Counted from the stretch's first letter, positions 1 to 7,083 are shown. The stretch: DNA of 9,118 nucleotides from DASXMX01 sp036794395 (GCA_036794395.1 DAIRGS010000279.1:1-9118); one strand, 5' to 3'. Numbers and translations: made by a program. The notes: generated from the sequence alone by a model not told the origin.

Positions 1-91
1 GGCAGTGGGCAGTGGGCAGTGGGCAGTGGGCAGTGGGCAGTGGGCAGTGGGCAGTCGGCAGTCGGCAGTGGGCAGTCGGCGGTGGGCAAAG
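1..91. repeat. 7-bp tandem repeat array (GGCAGTG)n
   Basis: Thirteen consecutive 7-bp units are visible. Units 1-7 are perfect GGCAGTG; the rest are variants (GGCAGTC, GGCAGTC, GGCAGTG, GGCAGTC, GGCGGTG, GGCAAAG). The array starts at the first base, so it continues beyond the window and its full length is unknown. Perfect copies lie to the left and degenerate ones next to the gene side, as expected when slippage renews the centre of an array and decays its edge. An open frame crosses it only because a 7-bp period lacking stops is open in every frame; I do not consider it coding. It lies downstream of the hsdR stop codon. Confidence 0.93.
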
Positions 92-114
92 TTGTGGGTT
101 GTTGGGTTGTTGGG
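92..114. repeat. short TTGTTGGG tandem repeat
   Basis: Directly after the heptamer array the sequence reads TTGTGGG, TTGTTGGG, TTGTTGGG: about three units with an 8-bp period and one deleted base in the first. It is G/T-rich on the plus strand, like the neighbouring array, and probably arose by the same slippage process. No gene is visible between here and the hsdR stop codon at 170. Confidence 0.6.
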
Positions 115-140
115 TTTGATATGGTTGAATTTAAGTAGTG

Positions 141-159
141 GACGGAGAGGAAATCCGTC
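141..159 (-). terminator. weak hairpin after hsdR (possible transcript end)
   Basis: On the minus strand, 10 nt beyond the hsdR stop codon, GACGGA and TCCGTC form a perfect 6-bp stem with a 7-nt loop. No U-run follows (the next bases are CACTACTTAAATTC), so it is not a canonical intrinsic terminator. It could protect the 3' end of the message or be incidental. It is the only stem-loop I see between hsdR and the tandem repeats. Confidence 0.3.
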
Positions 160-169
160 AAGCGATGGA

Positions 170-2500
170 CTACAGATACAAGTATTGCTGAAAGTTGGAG
201 AACACCGCGCCAATTTCCTCCGGTCGGCCCAGGTCTTTAATCGCGTCCGCGATTGCGTTGTTGTATTTCAATTTCAAAAGCGGCGATAACTTTTCCTTAT
301 CCAATTCATGAACGCCGACCGCCACGTATTGCGCCAGGACGAAGGCGAGAAATGATTGCTGCTTGTTGTTGAAATGAGCGACGATTTCGACCTTCGCCCG
401 ATCGGCTCTGGCCTCGCGCGTGATCGGCGCCAGTGCATAGGCCACATGCGCTAAGACGTCGAAGAGATCGCTCTTCTCCGCATCGATGATCTTCTGCATT
501 TCGGCAAGCTGCTCCGCGCCGATCCCCTTGTCCGCCAGACCGCTCAGCAGCTTTGCCCGCGTGTCCGGCAGGCTCCAGATCGCGCGCAGCTCCGCCTCGT
601 CCTTAAAAAACTCGGGGAGCTTCCCAAACAGCAGTTCCATGAATTGCTGCGCCGACATCGGCGTCCCATCCGGATGCCAGAACGTCGTCACCATCATGTG
701 CTGAATCGTCCGCACCTTACCATCCGCCAGCTTGATTTTGATCCGCGCCGGTCGAGGCCGCGACACTTTCCCCTCATCGCTCTCCAGTGTTTCCTTCGGC
801 TCGCGCGTCTCCGTGTCAGTTTCGCCCGAGTCGCCATCCACCACATCCACCACCTGCTCGGGCTCGCCATCCCATTCGGGATCGCTGAAGTGATGATGCG
901 CCTTCACGAAGTCATAAATCGTGAAGTAATCCTTGCCGTCATACAGACGCGTGCCGCGCCCGATGATCTGTTTGAATTCGATCATCGAGTTGATCGGCCG
1001 CAACAGCACGATGTTCCGTACATTCCGCGCATCCACACCGGTTGAAAGCTTCTGCGAAGTCGTCAGCACCGTCGGTATCGACTTCTCATTGTCCTGGAAA
1101 TCCCGCAGATGCTGTTCTCCCAGCGCCCCGTCATCCGCCGTCACGCGCTGACAATAGTTTGGGTCCTTGCTGGTTTTCATCTGGTTGATCAGGTCCCGCA
1201 CCGCCAGCGCATGGTCCTGCGAGGCGCAAAACACGAGCGTCTTTTCGCGCTGGTCGATCTGTTGCATCAACAGTTGGACGCGATGGACTTCGCGTTCGCG
1301 AATCTCGATGACCTTATTGAAATCGCTTTCGGTGTACCGCCGTCCCGCCTCGACCTCGCCTTCGATCAACTTGTCGTCCGGCGTATATACGTACTCATCC
1401 AAGGTCGTCGAAATCTGCCGCACCTTGAACGGCGTCAAAAACCCGTCGTTGATCCCATCTTTTAATGAATAGATAAAAACCGGGTCGCCGAAATAGGCGT
1501 ATGTGTCGACATTGTCCCGCCGCTTGGGCGTAGCGGTCAGCCCAAGCTGCACCGCCGGCGCAAAATACTCGAGAATGCCGCGCCAGGTGCTCTCATCGTT
1601 CGCCCCGCCGCGATGGCACTCATCGACCACGATGAAGTCAAAGAAGTCAGGCGGATACGCCCCAAAATAAGGTGATGGGGTCCCATCCTTTGGCGGACCA
1701 CTCATGAACGTCTGGAAGATGGTAAAGAACAGGCTCCCATTTTTTGGCACCCGGCCTTTTTTGCGAATATCGGCCGGCTCGATTCGCACCATCGCATCCT
1801 CGGCAAACGCCGAAAACGCGTTGTAAGCCTGGTCGGCGAGAATGTTCCGATCGGCGAGAAACAATATGCGCGGCCGACGCGTCGGCTGGCCGGTCAAACT
1901 CCAACGGCTCTGAAACAGCTTCCAGGCAATTTGAAACGCGATGAACGTTTTGCCGGTGCCGGTGGCCAGCGTCAGGAGGATTCTTTTCTGTTCTCCGGCC
2001 ACTGCTTCCAGCACGCGCTCGATCGCGATGTCCTGGTAATAGCGACTCTGGAAATACCCGCCGCGATCTTCGAACGGAACCGCCGCGAAGCGATCGCGCC
2101 ATGCGTTCTCCGCGGCAAAGGTCCGTCCCCAAAGTTCCTCCGGCGTGGGAAAACCCGGCGCCACGCCCTCCGCGCCATCTTTCATGTCGATGCCGTAGAC
2201 CGCGCGTCCATTGGCCGAGTAGGCAAAGCGCACGTCGAGCTTGCCGGCGTAGTTTTTCGCCTGCCCCACGCCCTCGGTCAGCTCCTGGTCCCACGCCTTG
2301 GCTTCAAGCACCGCCAGCTTTGTATTGCGATAAATCAGAACGTAATCGGCAGTGAGCGCCTTGCCGCGGCGGCCAAGCCCTTCGATCCGTCCCGGCGTAA
2401 TTGGATACTCGCGCCGAACCCGACTCTCTGCGACAACACCCCACCCGGCGGCGGCAAGCGCCGGGTCGATGTGCTCAGCTCGGGTTTCGGCTTCGTTCAT
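170..2500 (-). CDS. hsdR: type I restriction enzyme subunit R (HsdR), EcoEI-like
   Basis: HsdR is the motor and nuclease of a type I R-M complex: it translocates DNA with ATP and cuts when an HsdM2S core meets unmethylated target sites. The 776-residue protein has the expected order of parts. An N-terminal PD-(D/E)xK nuclease has D52 and E67-A-K69. The SF2 motor follows, with Walker A ATGTGKT (179-185), DECH (293-296), motif III TAT (322-324) and motif VI QIIGRGTR (511-518). A helical C-terminal domain of the EcoEI HsdR type runs from about residue 590 to the end. An acidic linker lies near 550-575. The length fits the shorter EcoEI-like HsdR group, and all key residues are present, so the gene looks functional. 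Its ATG overlaps the rhuM stop as ATGA, with AGGGG just upstream, indicating translational coupling. Its first 27 codons have a diverged partial copy at 3604-3681. Confidence 0.96.
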   Translation of the reverse strand: MNEAETRAEHIDPALAAAGWGVVAESRVRREYPITPGRIEGLGRRGKALTADYVLIYRNTKLAVLEAKAWDQELTEGVGQAKNYAGKLDVRFAYSANGRAVYGIDMKDGAEGVAPGFPTPEELWGRTFAAENAWRDRFAAVPFEDRGGYFQSRYYQDIAIERVLEAVAGEQKRILLTLATGTGKTFIAFQIAWKLFQSRWSLTGQPTRRPRILFLADRNILADQAYNAFSAFAEDAMVRIEPADIRKKGRVPKNGSLFFTIFQTFMSGPPKDGTPSPYFGAYPPDFFDFIVVDECHRGGANDESTWRGILEYFAPAVQLGLTATPKRRDNVDTYAYFGDPVFIYSLKDGINDGFLTPFKVRQISTTLDEYVYTPDDKLIEGEVEAGRRYTESDFNKVIEIREREVHRVQLLMQQIDQREKTLVFCASQDHALAVRDLINQMKTSKDPNYCQRVTADDGALGEQHLRDFQDNEKSIPTVLTTSQKLSTGVDARNVRNIVLLRPINSMIEFKQIIGRGTRLYDGKDYFTIYDFVKAHHHFSDPEWDGEPEQVVDVVDGDSGETDTETREPKETLESDEGKVSRPRPARIKIKLADGKVRTIQHMMVTTFWHPDGTPMSAQQFMELLFGKLPEFFKDEAELRAIWSLPDTRAKLLSGLADKGIGAEQLAEMQKIIDAEKSDLFDVLAHVAYALAPITREARADRAKVEIVAHFNNKQQSFLAFVLAQYVAVGVHELDKEKLSPLLKLKYNNAIADAIKDLGRPEEIGAVFSNFQQYLYL

Positions 2501-3540
2501 TGCCCCTCTTCGCTTTTTCGCGGCTTGCGCCTGGGCAGCTTCTTGATCGACTGCTCAAAGTCCCCATCCACCGCACGCGGCTGCGAATCAATCAGCTTCC
2601 GATACCGCTCATACTCCGCTTCCGCCTTCTCCCGTGCATCATCGGCTGAAATCTTTCCGGCATGATTGAGTAACTCGCGATCCGAAAGCTTGAGAAAGTC
2701 GTCGAGCTTTCCGATCCAATCCGACATCGTCATCGTCTTGCGGCTCATTGCCTGAAGCTCGGCGAAATCCAGGTACGCGTTGACGATCCGGTTCAATACC
2801 GCGAGCTCATCCTCGTTGAGATAGTTCTTGGCGATCGAAACATCGTCCTTACGCACAACACCTGGCACGCGGGTGGTCGTCAAACCCATGAATGGTTTGC
2901 CGGCGTCGGCCCGCGCGGCGATGACCTCTGCAGCCGTGTGGCCGTGGGTTGCCCAGTGCATCTTGTTCTGCACGGTTGCGAAGAACTGCTGAGACATATC
3001 CGCGTTTGGGCAGTAGTCGATGCTGGTCGCGTAGATGTCGAGGACTTTCTGATAAAACCGCCGCTCTGATGAGCGAATATCGCGGATGCGTTCCAGCAGT
3101 TCGTCGAAGTAGTCCGTCTGGCCTTTGCCCGGCGGGTTCTTCAGCCGGTCGTCGTCCATGGTGAATCCCTTCACCAGGAACTCTGTTAAGCGAGCCGTGG
3201 CCCACTGGCGGAACTGAGTGCCTCTCAATGAGCGGACGCGGTAGCCCACCGATATGATCACGTCCAGGTTGTAGTGCGTTACCGATCGGCTGACGCTCCG
3301 CCCGCCCTCGTTCTGAACTGTCAAGTATTCCTTGACAGTTCGATCTTCTTGCAACTCTCCCTCCTCAAAGATGTTACGGATATGCAAGCTGACGTTCTGC
3401 TTCGTGGTTTGAAACAGCTCGGCAATCAGCGCCTGCGTCAGCCAGATCGTCTCATTCTCAAACCGACATTGGATGCGCGTACGCCCGTCCTCGGTTTGAT
3501 ACAGAATGATCTCGGATTGCGGCGGCACTTCCTTTCCCAT
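2497..3540 (-). CDS. rhuM: RhuM family protein
   Basis: I recognise this 347-residue protein as the RhuM (virulence RhuM) family. The name comes from a Salmonella pathogenicity-island gene; the molecular function is not established. The N-terminal half has the typical segment IWLTQALIAELFQTTKQNVS (32-51), a helix-turn-helix-like region shared with phage-type DNA-binding proteins, then YNLDVIISVGYRVRS (90-104). The C-terminal half carries HTAAEVI (201-207) and GLTT (219-222). The tail is lysine/arginine-rich. I chose the ATG at 3540 because GGGAGGAG lies 5 nt before it and family homology begins about there. The frame stays open 47 codons further upstream to a GTG at 3681, but those codons are leftovers of other genes. 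Its stop overlaps the hsdR start (ATGA), so rhuM and hsdR form a coupled pair. RhuM genes are common within type I loci; a regulatory or accessory defence role is an inference. Confidence 0.9.
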   Translation of the reverse strand: MGKEVPPQSEIILYQTEDGRTRIQCRFENETIWLTQALIAELFQTTKQNVSLHIRNIFEEGELQEDRTVKEYLTVQNEGGRSVSRSVTHYNLDVIISVGYRVRSLRGTQFRQWATARLTEFLVKGFTMDDDRLKNPPGKGQTDYFDELLERIRDIRSSERRFYQKVLDIYATSIDYCPNADMSQQFFATVQNKMHWATHGHTAAEVIAARADAGKPFMGLTTTRVPGVVRKDDVSIAKNYLNEDELAVLNRIVNAYLDFAELQAMSRKTMTMSDWIGKLDDFLKLSDRELLNHAGKISADDAREKAEAEYERYRKLIDSQPRAVDGDFEQSIKKLPRRKPRKSEEGQ

Positions 3541-3553
3541 GAAGTCTCCTCCC

Positions 3554-3604
3554 TTAGTTCCCTTTTTCCACGACCCGCTTTTCTTTCCCCGCCGGCACCA
3601 CTCC
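3554..3604 (-). pseudogene. remnant: last 16 codons and stop of a second hsdS
   Basis: In the frame offset from rhuM, the minus strand reads GVVPAGKEKRVVEKGN and then TAA. The intact HsdS ends GMVPEGKGKRVVEKGT, so 12 of 16 residues match and both stop at the same place. The DNA matches too, including the CCCTTTTTCCAC block on the plus strand. The fragment ends 13 nt before the rhuM start, a spacing natural for an hsdS-rhuM operon. It abuts the hsdR 5' fragment without any extra sequence. I read it as the surviving 3' tip of another system's hsdS. Confidence 0.85.
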
Positions 3605-3681
3605 CGGCTCTCCGCAGCGACGCCCCAATCGGCCGCGAGCGCCGGATCGATATGCTCTGCCCGAGTCTCACCTTCATTCAC
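3604..3681 (-). pseudogene. remnant: first 26 codons of a second hsdR
   Basis: From a GTG start the minus strand encodes MNEGETRAEHIDPALAADWG followed by VAAESR. The intact HsdR begins MNEAETRAEHIDPALAAAGW and then GVVAESR. With one single-codon gap, 23 of 26 aligned residues are identical. Among those 23, 14 codons differ, 13 of them purely synonymous and one the GTG/ATG start. That pattern means this piece diverged while under selection as protein and was truncated later; it is not a fresh copy of the neighbouring gene. Similarity stops after the arginine codon CGG at 3606-3604, where the hsdS-like fragment begins. The frame runs on into rhuM. Confidence 0.87.
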
Positions 3682-3764
3682 GTTGTCGCCCCGATGCGAG
3701 AAACACTCGTAAGATCCAGATCGACAGTTTCTTGCGACCTTGGCATTGCCCAGTAGAGGTTTGC

Positions 3765-3793
3765 ATTAAAGCATGTAAAACACTGTTTTACAA
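3765..3793 (-). promoter_or_regulatory. sigma70-type promoter for rhuM-hsdR with overlapping operator palindrome
   Basis: On the minus strand a -35 box TTGTAA (3793-3788) is followed by exactly 17 nt and a -10 box TTTAAT (3770-3765), preceded by the extended -10 TGC. A perfect inverted repeat, TGTAAAACAGTGTTTTACA (8-bp arms, 3-nt centre, plus-strand 3774-3792), covers most of the -35 box and spacer. A dimeric regulator bound there should block or modulate RNA polymerase. The predicted start, near 3757, lies about 75 nt ahead of the hsdR remnant and about 215 nt ahead of rhuM. The patch is A/T-rich compared with the genes around it. Which protein binds is unknown; the AlbA_2 gene product and RhuM, both with DNA-binding-like regions, are local candidates. 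Confidence 0.65.
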
Positions 3794-3843
3794 TATGTTA
3801 CATCCACGGCAGAGTATCCCAACGGTTAGGTTTAAAGCACTCT

Positions 3844-5289
3844 TCAGGCCCAGAATGGCAAATAGCGCGCGTACCGCGTCGAATTTGAATCCGACTCATC
3901 TGCTTTGATCAAGCCCATGTCCTTCGCAGCCCCGATCACGAGCGACACCGTCGCAGCCTTTGATTCAGGTAAGCCAAATCGCTGACGCAACGACTGGTTC
4001 GACATCCGCATGCCGCTCACGTACTGCAAAACACAATGCTGATAACACGCGCGGACACGGTCCGTCTTGCTCATTTTGGGAAACTCTTGATAAGCAAATA
4101 AAACCGCTGTTGTCCGCAGGGCTCCCACTCGAAAATCCGGCGCTGGAAGCTGAAAATCTTCCGCCGCCTTTACCACTTTGTCGACTCCACTGCCTTTTTC
4201 CTCGCATATGCCGAAACGCCGCATCAGGTCGGCAAGCCGCTCATTTCGGGAACGATACTCGTCGATAAACCGCTCGACCTGAATCGGTGGAAGGCCTGGA
4301 TTGGAGATCTCCACGCGATCGTCGTACATCTCGACCATGACTGAAGTCCCTGACGCCGAGAAATCCTGGTGAATCAGTGCATTGGCGATCAACTCACGAA
4401 GCGCCTGCTTCGGAAACATCTTCACTTCCTGACGCACCACCTGCTCGATGTATCGATTCTGCGGAGCGATCGAATGCACGTAGTTCAAGAAACCTTTGAA
4501 GCCTACCGCATACCCGCCGGCAAAGTGCCGTTCGACCCGCGTCTTGAGCTTATCGCCTCCCTCATAAACCACCACGCGCGGAGATTTTCTTCCCAATGCC
4601 AGCTCAAATGCATTCAGCTTCTTGGCTAATAACAAGGCTCCCAGATTCGAAATATCCCACCCGCCTGCGCTGGCAGCGATGAGTTGCTCGCCCTCAAGCC
4701 TTTTCAGCACACCTCCCCGATTGGTCGGATACGGAACCTTAAGCAGTTCAAAGAACGTCTGCGTATCCAAGAGCGCTACGACCTCATCAGCGCTGCAATT
4801 CGCCTTGGCCCGCTGCACGAACCAATCCGGCTCGCCCTCCGCAAAAATCTTCTTCAGCTGATCAGGTGTCATCGGGACGAGTTCCTCGCCCACCCGCATG
4901 AAATAGCGACCTTTGTAGTGAATCGGTTGCCCAACTGGGCGTGACGGCACACTGAACACAAGCACTCGACCGCTCGGGTGCGCCACTTCGTCCCATGAAA
5001 CCTTCAGGTGCAGCCTATCGTGAATCCCCGCGACGGTACGTTCCGGAACGTTGAAAGCCTTGGTGCCAACAACCCGACGCGGGAGCTTGTCGGTCACCCC
5101 GAGAACAATCTGCCCGCCTCCTTCGTTCGCAAGCGCGACGCAATACCCCACCAGCTCCTCAAAGTCGTAGCGGTTCTCCGCCGACTTGAATTCCAAGTGC
5201 TCATTTTCCGAGCGAACGGAAAGCATCACATCAACTTGTTGAACGGTCATCGCCATGTCAATCACAACCCGATTCCCGAACGAATACAT
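3844..5289 (-). CDS. AlbA_2/Schlafen-like domain protein with GHKL-type ATP-binding domain
   Basis: This 481-residue protein belongs to the broad group annotated as putative transcriptional regulator or ATP-binding protein (COG2865-like). An N-terminal AlbA_2/Schlafen-like domain spans about 28-150, with LEFK (32-35) and NEGGGQIVLGV (55-65). A histidine-kinase-like ATP-binding fold lies at about 290-400: N-box-like ELIANALIHQDF (299-310), EISNPG (327-332) and G-loop-like EEKGSGVDK (363-371). The C-terminus (about 408-465) looks like a winged helix. No kinase phospho-acceptor domain is seen. It begins 15 nt after hsdS, so it is probably co-transcribed with hsdM and hsdS. The ATG at 5289 has GGGG close upstream; M12 or M14 are alternative starts that would still leave the AlbA_2 domain intact. 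Such genes recur in type I loci; whether they act as regulator or defence effector is not known to me. Confidence 0.85.
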   Translation of the reverse strand: MYSFGNRVVIDMAMTVQQVDVMLSVRSENEHLEFKSAENRYDFEELVGYCVALANEGGGQIVLGVTDKLPRRVVGTKAFNVPERTVAGIHDRLHLKVSWDEVAHPSGRVLVFSVPSRPVGQPIHYKGRYFMRVGEELVPMTPDQLKKIFAEGEPDWFVQRAKANCSADEVVALLDTQTFFELLKVPYPTNRGGVLKRLEGEQLIAASAGGWDISNLGALLLAKKLNAFELALGRKSPRVVVYEGGDKLKTRVERHFAGGYAVGFKGFLNYVHSIAPQNRYIEQVVRQEVKMFPKQALRELIANALIHQDFSASGTSVMVEMYDDRVEISNPGLPPIQVERFIDEYRSRNERLADLMRRFGICEEKGSGVDKVVKAAEDFQLPAPDFRVGALRTTAVLFAYQEFPKMSKTDRVRACYQHCVLQYVSGMRMSNQSLRQRFGLPESKAATVSLVIGAAKDMGLIKADESDSNSTRYARYLPFWA

Positions 5290-5304
5290 CCAGCCCCACG
5301 CACT

Positions 5305-7083
5305 TCACGTCCCTTTTTCCACAACCCGCTTTCCTTTGCCTTCCGGCACCATTCCCTGCTTCCGCATCCACTCCACCGCCGAAAAGAACTTGTCGCGTTC
5401 GATCTTCATCTTCTCAGGATGCCAGTTCTCCCGCGACTCATAAACGATTTGCTCGTCGGTCGGCTGTTTGCCATCCAACAAAAGATTGTTCCATGCGGCA
5501 AACACCGTCGCGACAATCTCCGCCTGCTGCCACTTCATCGGCAGCATCCATTGCAGTAGCCGATCGACATCCGCGCAGCGCTCGCCCAAAGCCGTGCGGG
5601 TCTTCTCAATCAGCCGGTCAAACCCGCCAAGTTTCTGTACCCGATACGCGCCGCCAGAAACCCGTCTAAAGTCAAAACAGTTCGTCTTAAGAGCGCGATG
5701 CTCAACTTTTTTGAGGTGATTGAAATCATTCGGGCCTGCCGCATCCTTCACCGGCTTCCGGCCCAGATCGATCCCGAGCCGTGCCTCGATCATGTGTGCA
5801 ATCTTCTCGGCCTTCACGTGAGCGAAGTTTTCAGCCTTCCCCTTGACCTCATGCAGTTGACACGCCATCGCAAGAATGCCGGCGTGCAGGTCGGCCGTGC
5901 TAATGTTCGGGAGGGTCGCGGGAAATGGGACGGTAGCCGTAACCGCCTCTACTGTTTCCTCGGCAGTCAGTTGACCGCTAAACGCCTGGTGCAGCATCGA
6001 TTTCTTCAACGCCTCCAGCGCGGCGAGCTTCCGCTCGTAGATGCCCGCAAGGCGTTGGGTTTCCTCTTGGAGAGATTCAACAGTCTCCACAACCTTGGCC
6101 TGTGCCTGGACAGACGTCGGAATCGGAATGGGTATCGAGTTCAACGCCTTCTGGTTAAGTTTCGGCTGCGCCGCGCCGGTGATGTATTCGTCAAGCTTGA
6201 TGCTCTCCAAGTAGAACTCCACGAATCGCTGAGTCGCAATGTCGTCAAACTTCAGGATGTGCGCGTGGTTGTTCACCCAGTATTTTCCGGACACCGAGAA
6301 AGCGATGGGCGACGACCTCGCAAGTAAGTTTGCCCCATCTTCAGAGACGAGTAGTCTGTCACCCTCAAATATGTAATCGCCGACATAATCGACGATACCC
6401 GAAGCGCCGTAATACGGATATTCGCCGCTCGTTCGGACGTTCTTGGTAATAGGCACGCGCTTGCTGTCGAGGTTGGTCGAGATTTTATCAACCGTTGTCT
6501 CTACCCACCCCTCTCCCCGCTGCGTGAACACAGATTGCGCGTGGCTTTCAAAAAGGGCGCGGGCATTTTGGAGGTTCTTTTCGGTGTTGACTTTGGCGGT
6601 GGCGATGGCGTCAAACGCTTCGTCAAGAATGGCGACGATCCGCCGCTGTTCGGGGAGGGGGGGAGTTGGAATAATCAGCCCCAAGACCTGGTCGCGTGAG
6701 ATCCCCGGAATTGCAGCGCCGGTTGAGGCAGATTGAAAATGATCGAACGTGGAGCTGAGAAACAGATAAACATATCGCGGATTGGCCCCAGATACCCGGA
6801 CTGCCATTAGCTGCCGACTTATCGCGATTTCATCGAGATCCAGGAGATTGATCTTTCCGACACCAGAGCCTTTGACGGTGATCAGAATGTCGCCGGCGTT
6901 GGCTTTGACAATTGGAAATTCGGTCCACTTTGAAACTACCGGATGGACGGAGCCAAAATCCGACGGGCCAGTCAGATAACCCACACCACGAGAATCGGTG
7001 TTGTAGTCCTTTGCATCAATATGCCGCCCGGATATCAGCTGGCACATCTGGCCCAGCGTGTTGGCCTGCCACCCGTTCTTCAT
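5305..7083 (-). CDS. hsdS: type I restriction enzyme specificity subunit (HsdS) with C-terminal extension
   Basis: HsdS sets the DNA target of both methylation and restriction. The protein has two target-recognition domains (about 1-140 and 190-323). Each is followed by a conserved helical spacer: PLPEQRRIVAILDEAFDAI (142-160) with helix to about 180, and about 324-372 ending LKKSMLHQAFSGQL (359-372). A non-canonical C-terminal region of about 220 residues follows (373-592), with HVKAEKIAHMIEARLGIDL (422-440), VKDAAGPNDF (445-454) and RENWHPEKM (551-559). I recall this extension from other environmental HsdS proteins; its role is unknown to me. At 592 residues the protein is well above the roughly 400-460 usual for HsdS. 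Its ATG overlaps the hsdM stop as ATGA. The exact recognition sequence cannot be derived here. A diverged copy of its last 16 codons lies at 3554-3604. Confidence 0.95.
   Translation of the reverse strand: MKNGWQANTLGQMCQLISGRHIDAKDYNTDSRGVGYLTGPSDFGSVHPVVSKWTEFPIVKANAGDILITVKGSGVGKINLLDLDEIAISRQLMAVRVSGANPRYVYLFLSSTFDHFQSASTGAAIPGISRDQVLGLIIPTPPLPEQRRIVAILDEAFDAIATAKVNTEKNLQNARALFESHAQSVFTQRGEGWVETTVDKISTNLDSKRVPITKNVRTSGEYPYYGASGIVDYVGDYIFEGDRLLVSEDGANLLARSSPIAFSVSGKYWVNNHAHILKFDDIATQRFVEFYLESIKLDEYITGAAQPKLNQKALNSIPIPIPTSVQAQAKVVETVESLQEETQRLAGIYERKLAALEALKKSMLHQAFSGQLTAEETVEAVTATVPFPATLPNISTADLHAGILAMACQLHEVKGKAENFAHVKAEKIAHMIEARLGIDLGRKPVKDAAGPNDFNHLKKVEHRALKTNCFDFRRVSGGAYRVQKLGGFDRLIEKTRTALGERCADVDRLLQWMLPMKWQQAEIVATVFAAWNNLLLDGKQPTDEQIVYESRENWHPEKMKIERDKFFSAVEWMRKQGMVPEGKGKRVVEKGT

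Noticed and set aside
1..91. CRISPR array
   Set aside because: The units are 7 bp and directly contiguous; there are no spacers and no cas genes.
5..289. Plus-strand open frame of 94 codons starting in the heptamer array (repeating GSGQWAV)
   Set aside because: The frame is open because a stop-free 7-bp repeat is open in all frames. It then runs antisense into hsdR and has no ribosome-binding site.
1931..2665. Long plus-strand frame (244 codons) antisense to hsdR and rhuM
   Set aside because: Both minus-strand genes have full domain sets and conserved motifs here. The antisense product has no recognisable family and is arginine/proline-rich, as expected for an opposite-strand shadow in GC-rich DNA.
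3541..3681. Starting rhuM at the GTG at 3681 (394 residues)
   Set aside because: The first 47 codons are explained by hsdR and hsdS leftovers, and the ATG at 3540 has a much better Shine-Dalgarno and marks the start of family similarity. Kept only as a possible minor isoform.
3806..3836. tRNA-like string (GGCAGAGTATCCCAACGGTT and following bases) resembling an acceptor and D-arm, near the AlbA_2 gene end
   Set aside because: The D-stem does not pair properly, no anticodon arm or T-arm follows, and the coding region begins within a few bases. At most it could be a tRNA fragment; I cannot support it.
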